This document shows positions 57,389 through 64,000 of a DNA stretch of 64,000 nucleotides, piece after piece; position 1 is the stretch's first letter; each line of letters starts with the position of its first letter. A program made the translations under genes and the position numbers. This stretch comes from Scilla litardierei (taxonomy: Eukaryota; Streptophyta; Magnoliopsida; Asparagales; Asparagaceae): the NCBI GenBank assembly GCA_030789695.1, contig CM061142.1, forward strand, positions 570,639,281-570,703,280, written 5' to 3'. Below the pieces are notes generated by a model. The model saw nothing but the letters and a program-made list of their open reading frames with translations. It was not told where the DNA came from and did not search any database.

Positions 57389-58165
57389 ATGGCTATGGAG
57401 GAGAATTCTTCATCAAACTCTTGCAAGGATGATGATGTTGTTGTTAAGATCGAGGAAGAAAAGATCTCATACGAGGAGCTCAATAACAATTTTGACTTGG
57501 TCTCCGAAAAGGCTAGTAAGTGCATCAACTCTTACAATAGATTAAAAGAAAAATATAAGATTGCTAAGAGTAGATTGCATAAACTAGATATTACTAGTGT
57601 AATTCATGATGAGATGCATGCTTATGACACTAGTGAGAGAGACACACTTCTCTCTCAAGTTAAGGAATTGAGTTCAACTAATGAAAATCTTGTTGCTCAA
57701 AACCTTAGCTTAGAATCTCACATTCAACAACTTATGTTGAAATGTGAAGAGGAATCCCGGAAGCTCAAAAGCTTTGTGTATTCTAGGGGTTCACTCCACG
57801 ATTTGTTGGAAAAACACCATCCGGTAAATCATAGAGGAGGTTTGGGTTATATTCAAAACGTGGTACCCAAACCCACCTCTAATTCCTCTTATGGTGCAAA
57901 TACAAGAAATATTGCTAAAGCGCCAAAGAAGAATCACCATGCTTTCTTGTACAACAATAACATTAACAAGAAGCATGTAGATCACAAGGTGATGAGGAAG
58001 AATGAAGCATCTTCATTTTTTGCTAAGAAGAAAAATCCTCATTCTTTGCATGCTAAGAAATTCGTTTCTACACCTAAGCATGCCACATCCTTCCCTCTGG
58101 CAAAGGCAAATTCCTTGCCTAGGAAATCCTTGAGATTATGGATTTCCACTAAGGTTAGTGTGTAA
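57389..58165 (+). CDS. gag C-terminal extension, coiled-coil reading frame
   Basis: An open frame of 258 codons lies 24 bp after the Gag stop, starting MAMEENSSSNS. It contains SYEELNNNFDLVSEKA, a long Leu/Glu/Lys-rich region consistent with coiled coil (residues ~25-125) and a basic His/Asn-rich tail. SIRE-type copia Gag proteins carry such a region behind the zinc knuckle in the same protein, so this was probably continuous with the Gag upstream and is separated by a stop and frame change. It is not an independent host gene. Confidence 0.65.
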   Translation: MAMEENSSSNSCKDDDVVVKIEEEKISYEELNNNFDLVSEKASKCINSYNRLKEKYKIAKSRLHKLDITSVIHDEMHAYDTSERDTLLSQVKELSSTNENLVAQNLSLESHIQQLMLKCEEESRKLKSFVYSRGSLHDLLEKHHPVNHRGGLGYIQNVVPKPTSNSSYGANTRNIAKAPKKNHHAFLYNNNINKKHVDHKVMRKNEASSFFAKKKNPHSLHAKKFVSTPKHATSFPLAKANSLPRKSLRLWISTKVSV

Positions 58166-59188
58166 GAGATGGATAGTTTCATCAACTCTCTAGTTAGGGA
58201 TGTGATCACCTCGTGTGATTATGTTAGGAAATCAAACTCCTCTTGGGTTTGGTTCCCTAATGTTTAGGTTCCCCATACACATTTGCATATTGCATGGGTA
58301 TTATGCTTAATGTTATATTTTTGCATACCCATTGGTTGTGTGTGTGTTTCATGATTTTGAAAATACTTTCAAATGTATGTATTTTTCATGAAAATGGGAA
58401 TCTTGGGGTTTTTATTGACATGCATGCACTTTTGATCCAAGTGTATGTCAATAGGGGAGTTAATATGTTATATGTTTAAAATATTTTAAGACATATTTTT
58501 AACTCTCATTTCGGATGTTATTTGAGATCATTATTTACAATTGGTTATTTTTGGTCTCAAACCAAACCTCTTTGATATTGCCAAGTTGTTTCATGGTATA
58601 ACTCTTTTGGCATTATCATTGTGTATCATTGAAGCTTGATTTGTCCATATCTATTGCTTTGATACACTCTAGGCCCATGGCTCCATTCATTGTATAATTG
58701 GTATTAGATCCTAGAAGTCAAAAGTTGACCTTTTCTATGATCTAGGGGGAGCATGGGATAGTGAATTGATACCCACTAAAATTTTCAATTTGGTATCATA
58801 CACTTCTTTCTTTTCTTGCATATTGTCACATCTTAGTGAAGATGACAAAGGGGGGATATAATTGATGTCCACCTTTTTGACGATGTCAAGGGGGAGAGAT
58901 ATATGCATTATGTAAATATATATGGGGAGATATATTCATATGCATATGGGGAGAGTTATATCTATGGGGATAGATATATGGGATTAGATAAACCTTTCAT
59001 GTTGGCATGTTATTGGATTTTGCAATTGGTTTATATAATCCTTGCCTATTATATGTCACCATAATATTATTTGGTATAATGAGTATTTACTATTGTGTAG
59101 CTCATTGTTTAATTGGTGCATATAAGTGGGGGAGCTCATTATCATTGTGCTTTAATTTTTTGTATTTTACATAATGTGTGTCATCATC
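58166..59188. other. interior of the copia element without pol
   Basis: AT-rich sequence with no reverse transcriptase, integrase or protease text in any frame that I could read. It includes GGGGGGATATAATTGATG and repeated GGGGAGA phrases (58850-58970), similar to purine-rich sequence near copia 3' ends. Confidence 0.7.
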
Positions 59189-59202
59189 AAAAGGGGGGAG
59201 AA
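59189..59202 (+). promoter_or_regulatory. polypurine tract
   Basis: AAAAGGGGGGAGAA immediately before the 3' LTR. Confidence 0.88.
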
Positions 59203-61035
59203 TGTTGAATATTGGTGTTTCATACCAATCTTATTTTGATGATGATCACAATATTATGTTCTTGCTAATGACTCTCATGTTTTAGTCTCTCAGTTTTATT
59301 TCAAGAATATCTTTCTTGGAGACTAATCACTTGGTGTAAGGATGGACATCAAGTGAAGAAGGACCAAAGCTTGGACTCAAGGAGTGCCAAAGCCTGGAGA
59401 TGGTGGAGAGCAATCAAGGCATCAAGATTGAAGACTTAGACTCTAAGGAAAGCATTGTAATCCATGTAATTTACTTTATTGCTTTCTCTCTCTTTTGAGT
59501 CTAGGATTAATGTAATGCCTTGTTAGATGGTTTACTCATTCATGCATATGCATTTAACCATCTTAGTGAGCCTTAGGATTATCTTAGAATCCAACCGAAT
59601 AGGTTCACTCTGTCCAAAGACTCATTTAGAGTCTATGGCTTTCCATCAGTCGCCTGCTGAAGGAAACATAGTCGACTGGGTGATTTTCAGTCGCCTGTAG
59701 ATCCTTCTACAGTCGCCTGATATGCACAGCTCAAGTCAACATTTCAATTGACTCAAACTTGAGCTTTACGCACAGTCGACTACTGGTCAGTTTACAGTCG
59801 CCTGTATATTTACAGTCGCATGTAGATTGGTTATCAGTCGCCTGGTTAGCGTATGTGCAATCTCTGCATCTCTGTCTTTTCTCCATCGTATTCAACAGAC
59901 GACTGATTAAGGTTTTACAGTCGCCTGACTAATAGACAGTCGACTGTATTATTGACATCAGTCGCCTGTGCGATTAACTGGAGAAAGAGTGCAGCTCTCT
60001 GTTTTATTCCATCCCCTGCAACAGTCGCCTGCTGAAGGATTTACGGGCACCTGTCCTGTTCTCAGTCGACTGTACTGTCATCATCAGTCGACTGTCCTGG
60101 CTCAGAATATAGCCGTTGGATATTTTCTAGTCGTTGATCAGTCGACTGTCTTTTGATCATCAGTCGACTGTTCCTGTGGTTTTCGCCCAGTTTCTAGCCG
60201 TTGCTGAATTGATTCTTTGGCTGTTTTCTTGGGTTTTGGGGTTTGATATAGGGTTCATATATATATGAGTGGGCTATTATCTCTTATACTTCTTGATGCT
60301 ATTGAATATCTCAAGAGATCTATAAGCCACTCTCAAACTCCCTAAATTCCCTCTCAAGAGCTCTCATATATCTTCATGCATTGAAGTCCAACTCAAGGGA
60401 ATTCATCCAAGTGCTTTCAAGCATATATCAACACTTGGAGATCCTCTTCCATGCCTTGCATCCATTCATGAGTAAGCATCTCAAGGCATAGGTAAGAGTA
60501 TTTATTTTACTTGGTGTAATTTGTGTCTCTAATTCTCTTTGTGGGAATTAGAACTTTCTCTCTTTGTGGGAGGTTGTCTCTTTATGGGACTAAGGATATT
60601 CTCTTTGTGGGAATAACTCTCTTTGTGGGAGTAACTCTCTTTGTGGGAGTTTAGTGTCCTAGTGTAGGGCTAACCCTAATTCTCTGAGTGGGAGTTAGTG
60701 ATTCTCTGTGTGGGAGTCTTGATCCTCGTGTAGGATTGGTTGGGTCCTTGTGTAGGGCATAAATCCTTTTTGTGGGGTATCTCCTTGTGAGATTTGTATT
60801 CACTTCTCTGTGTGGGATTATAGTGAATATTGGTGTGGCTGGATGTACCCAAGTTTGGGGAACCAGTGTAAAACTTTGTGTTTGTGTTTGAATTGATTGT
60901 GCCTTTTAATTCCTCTTGCATTTATAATTCCGCATTTGCAAGTTAAATTTTAATTGGACAATTTTATTTCCATTACACTATTCACCCCCCTCTAGTGTGT
61001 GTTGTTAGTATTGCAAGGGTTAGACGATCCCTACA
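59203..61035 (+). repeat. 3' LTR (1833 bp) of the copia element
   Basis: TGTTGAATATTGG to CGATCCCTACA, collinear with the 5' LTR with scattered substitutions. The poly-C run is only six bases here against about 20 in the 5' LTR. Confidence 0.93.
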
Positions 61036-61835
61036 CGATGGCCAAAAATATGATAGGCATCTAGTGTGTGAATAAGCTGCTAGTGGGACACCAACACCTC
61101 CCTGTGGTGGGGGAGGGGGTGGCAACGATGGTGGATGCTGAGAGATGGGACAGACCGTGGTTAGTGGAGGCTGTGGCAGGCGCACAAGAATCTGGTTCAG
61201 GGTGACCTGAATACCAGGCAGAAGAGCGACGCGATCCTGCACAGAGCTAACGGTGGTGGCGAGTCCCGAAAATCCGCTCTGAGTACACTGATGGCCCCCT
61301 CTACAGCACGGAGGTGCTGAACGAGGGTGTCGGGAGCAGGGGCAGAGGGTCGCACAGTTATAGGTCGGGGCTGATGCACACGGCTGACGTAGACAAGTGG
61401 GGCCACTAGTGGGTGAGTGTGAGGGGCGGTGCTCGCTAAAAGTCGCACAGCCTCTGTGGGAGGCTGAGACGCGGGAATGCTCTCAGAAGTGTGAGCAGCG
61501 GCAGAAGATGAAGCAGCGACGGAGGGTGGAGAGGTTGTGGACACAGATGTGGTGACAGACGTCACGACACTCTCGGTAAAAATAGCAACAGCATAGACAG
61601 AAGGATCGACGGCTGGGGAGGTCGTGAAATCAACAGAAAATGAATCCCCAGGGGTCGAGAAATCCGGTAAGGAGAGGGTCTCAGCTGTCGAAACAAGGGA
61701 AGGCTCGCCTCTCTCAAAAGCAGCGGTGGAGTCGCTCTCAAAGCTCACGTAAGAAATAGGGCCAATAGTCAACGGCACGGAGGTGGTGACGGCGGTGGTG
61801 GACTCTGTAGGAGAATGATGCCCTCCAGGCTATTT
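61036..61835 (-). pseudogene. Ser/Thr/Pro-rich open frame, frameshifted, family not recognised
   Basis: On the minus strand a frame is open from about 61830 (after TAG) through 61778 to 61197. Its Ser/Thr/Ala/Pro-rich composition is consistent with an unstructured region, then it reads LVQHLRAVEGAISVL. A shift near 61275 would join it to TVSSVQDRVALLPGIQ and LNQILVRLPQPP, which together look like a short helical segment followed by a Pro-rich tail. No domain was identified. It could be a gag-like or transposon-associated ORF cut by the copia insertion at 61035. Confidence 0.4.
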
Positions 61836-62348
61836 ATCTATGTGTGAATAGCACTAACGTCTTGTTCGAAATAACAGTAAGCTGTTTGGTAATGATTTAT
61901 CTAAGTTATAATGTAGAAAACATTAGATATTAACTTAGGTAAAGTCCTGAGACTTTATGCAAGGTCAAACAGGTATCGAGATGAGTATCTCGATCATGGA
62001 GAAATGTTTGACCGTTTGTAGCATAAGTCTAAAAGGGTTAGTAGTCGTAGATGTTTCGAGACAAGGATATCGAAACATCGGATAGACCATTGTGTCTTGG
62101 TCTTCACCGTTTAGCGGTGGCGATGATCTCATGATCGCTCGACTTGGCGAAATCGGAGACGAGTCACAGGTGCTCATTAGAGAATGAGTTCACTGAACGA
62201 TCCACAAGAGTTATCATATGGTTACATTGACCAATCTGTCAATGATAACTCTTAGTGATGATAGGCTAGTTGGTCTTTTGACTTGAGGTCATTTTACGAA
62301 CCTGTGCGTGAACGGTGCCACTTAGATCACTGACCTAACTTCGAGGCT
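61836..62348. other. sequence without a recognised gene
   Basis: No supported coding sequence. It contains ATCGAGATGAGTATCTCGAT (61976-61995), a small palindrome. Confidence 0.5.
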
Positions 62349-64000
62349 TGTCACGCCCCGCTTCCCAAAAGATTTAGGAAGCGAGACATGGCCAGCCCGC
62401 ATGGACTCGAGCCTTTGAGGCTCGGGGTCCAATAAGCGTCTAGGCAAGTTATGATGCGGAGGAGAAGGTCCGATCGAACAATTTAGCATGAAACAACAGA
62501 TATAGCAGCAAAAGATACTATTCAAACGCAGAAGGTAACCAACAAAGAGTTTAACATAAAAGCTAAAACTGTACGTACCGGAGGCAACCTAAGCAGAAAA
62601 AGTCTGCTGGGGTCCACAGGTTGTGGCAGCTCGGTCAAGTCTGAGACATGTGCAAAACATATGTCAGCAACGAACTAATGAGACCATAATTAAAGCAGTT
62701 ATACAATTCTAGCAGTTCTATATGGAATTTAAATGACAACCTACACAGGAGTTTCTAGAAAACAGGAAATAAGTAAGGGTTGTTCTAATCGATCTGCTAG
62801 GGGTGTCCATCTAGTCAGATCGTCTAAGAGTTGTTCATGTAGTTCTATCAATCTGCCAGGGGTGTCCATCTGGTCAGATTGTCCAAGTCTAGAAAAGGTC
62901 AAGCGACCGGAATGCATCCCTGTGAAGCAGGCAGGAGTGCACCAACTGCGATACAAAGATAAAGCCTAAGGACTCAAGCTGCGTAGGCGGAGGGGAGCTA
63001 CCCCCCAGGCCCAGCTAGACTCTTTTGTCCTACCCCACCCGCGAGTCGTTTGTGTTATGGACACGAGCCAACAAACGCTCCATCTAGACACGAGAAAAGA
63101 CAAGGATCACGAATGATACGGCATATCATACCGGAGTGCACCAGTCACGGGTGAGCCAAAGCTGGGGAGCACCAGTTCTCAATGGTCACCCCCGTCGTCG
63201 ATCCGAAACAAATCATTAATCATGAATGATACTACGTATCATACCGGAGTGCACCAGTCACGGGTGAGCCAAAGCTGGGGAGCACCAGTTCTCAATGGTC
63301 ACCCCCGTCATCGATTAACTATCCGTAAGCGAGCCGTCTCTGGGCTAGCCAGCAGACGCTCCACAAGAGTAGTGCCAACCTCCGTATAGGAGAGGCCCAC
63401 GCCTGTGATCTTCTACAAAGATCTACACAATTATAATGTCCGGCTTATTAATTAGCATGTGAGGTTTAAGTTGCACTTTAAAAGTGGGTTCGAGCAGAAA
63501 GTAGCATGCGATCATTTTCAAGAATTTTGCAGAAATAAATCTAGCAGTTCTAACATCAATTCTAGAAAAGTATAAAAGCAGTAACTAAAGTCTCATTCCT
63601 TGCCTGAAAGATTTCGGCAAGGTTGTAGTCCAGCAGGGTCTGGGTCAACCAACGGATCTACGGAACCTCAACACAGTGCGAAAGCTACACTGGCGTCTTT
63701 CGGTATCACGAACGTTTTGGGACAAACGGTTCTCTGCTGATAAAAACACGGGTTCAATAAGTTCGTTGACGGAACCAAAAGCTATTAGGCAACCTGAAAC
63801 GTCTAATATTCCAATTTTAATTAGGTTTACTAGTCCAACTCGACTCCACGTCAATATTAAACATGTCAACTATGTAAAGTTGTTTAAAAGAATAAGTACA
63901 CAATCATTTATAATAACCACCTAGGCTAATAATAATAAGTTACTGTTATATAACTCACAAAATACTAGGGTGTTGAATCTGTATTGTTATACTGGTATGC
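62349..64000. mobile_element. probable gypsy-type LTR, beginning TGTCACGCCCCGC
   Basis: TGTCACGCCCCGC is a common LTR start in plant gypsy elements. The following sequence is repeat-rich and noncoding: a duplicated AGGGGTGTCCATCT block (62798 and 62859), and two copies of a 113-bp block (63125-63237, 63238-63350) with ACCGGAGTGCACCAGTCACG. The other end, primer-binding site and coding region lie outside the window, so orientation and completeness are unknown. Confidence 0.45.
63125..63350. repeat. 113-bp tandem duplication within the probable LTR
   Basis: ATCATACCGGAGTGCACC occurs at 63125 and 63238, and the following roughly 70 bp are identical apart from a base or two. Confidence 0.9.

Larger units (their letters stand above)
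54325..61035 (+). mobile_element. copia-type LTR element with gag only (TR-GAG-like)
   Basis: Two LTRs of about 1.84 kb flank a 3.0-kb interior with a Met-type primer-binding site, gag coding sequence and a polypurine tract, but no protease, integrase or reverse transcriptase. The 5-bp flanks are CGACG (54320-54324) and CGATG (61036-61040), a target-site duplication with one C/T difference. The gag (UBN2-type, zinc knuckle, long C-terminal coiled-coil region) resembles SIRE-lineage copia elements. The LTRs differ by only a few bases per hundred, so the insertion is younger than the copia remnant to its left. Confidence 0.9.

Noticed and set aside
1..64000. Naming the species from repeat content
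   Set aside because: The element families are widespread in flowering plants. No diagnostic single-copy gene or organellar sequence is present.

Overview
The window is plant nuclear DNA made almost entirely of transposable elements. Evidence: GT-AG introns, LTR retrotransposons of both Ty1/copia and Ty3/gypsy type, hAT and Mutator-like (MULE) DNA transposons, and fragments of plant-typical families (FAR1 zinc finger, F-box/FBD). The species cannot be named from the sequence. No rRNA or tRNA gene and no intact single-copy host gene was recognised. Two 500-base runs of N (8520-9019, 42152-42651) sit at the same structural position, just upstream of two related MULE genes.

Layout. 1-1264 is the 3' end and LTR of a Tat-like gypsy element, followed by four 187-bp tandem repeats that look like a promoter-bearing LTR fragment. 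3752-4799 is a two-exon coiled-coil gene model. 5791-16640 is a head-to-tail minus-strand series: a FAR1-MULE-OTU transposase gene (A), a GC-rich repeat array, a short FAR1-derived gene (C1), a second array, and a copy of that gene (C2). A long inverted repeat made of FAR1 zinc-finger coding sequence lies beside C1. 16640-39990 is noncoding repeat sequence full of short hairpins of the GCGCACAACGGGC type, partly in duplicated blocks. These blocks carry a recurrent TATA promoter and gene fragments, including an FBD piece that keeps its intron. A 7.1-kb Tat-like gypsy element (22180-29306) is nested in them. 40003-45830 is a second MULE (B): a damaged relative of A that has lost its transposase core but kept an expanded acidic linker and a split OTU domain, followed by a 3.2-kb higher-order array.

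The last quarter holds a TA microsatellite, a degenerate hAT element (47230-48606) abutting a degraded copia gag-integrase remnant (48607-50716), LTR/UTR-like sequence with an 11-copy palindrome cluster, a 6.7-kb copia element with long terminal repeats and only gag (54325-61035), a broken Ser/Thr/Pro-rich reading frame, and the start of another gypsy-type LTR (62349 to the end).

The MULE family is the most interesting part. Its protein joins a FAR1-type DNA-binding domain, a MULE transposase domain and an OTU-type cysteine protease domain. Its upstream arrays contain many copies of CACGCGC, the known binding site of the Arabidopsis FAR1 relatives FHY3/FAR1. A nearby 216-bp-arm inverted repeat of the FAR1 zinc-finger coding sequence is laid out like a Mu-killer-style silencing locus.
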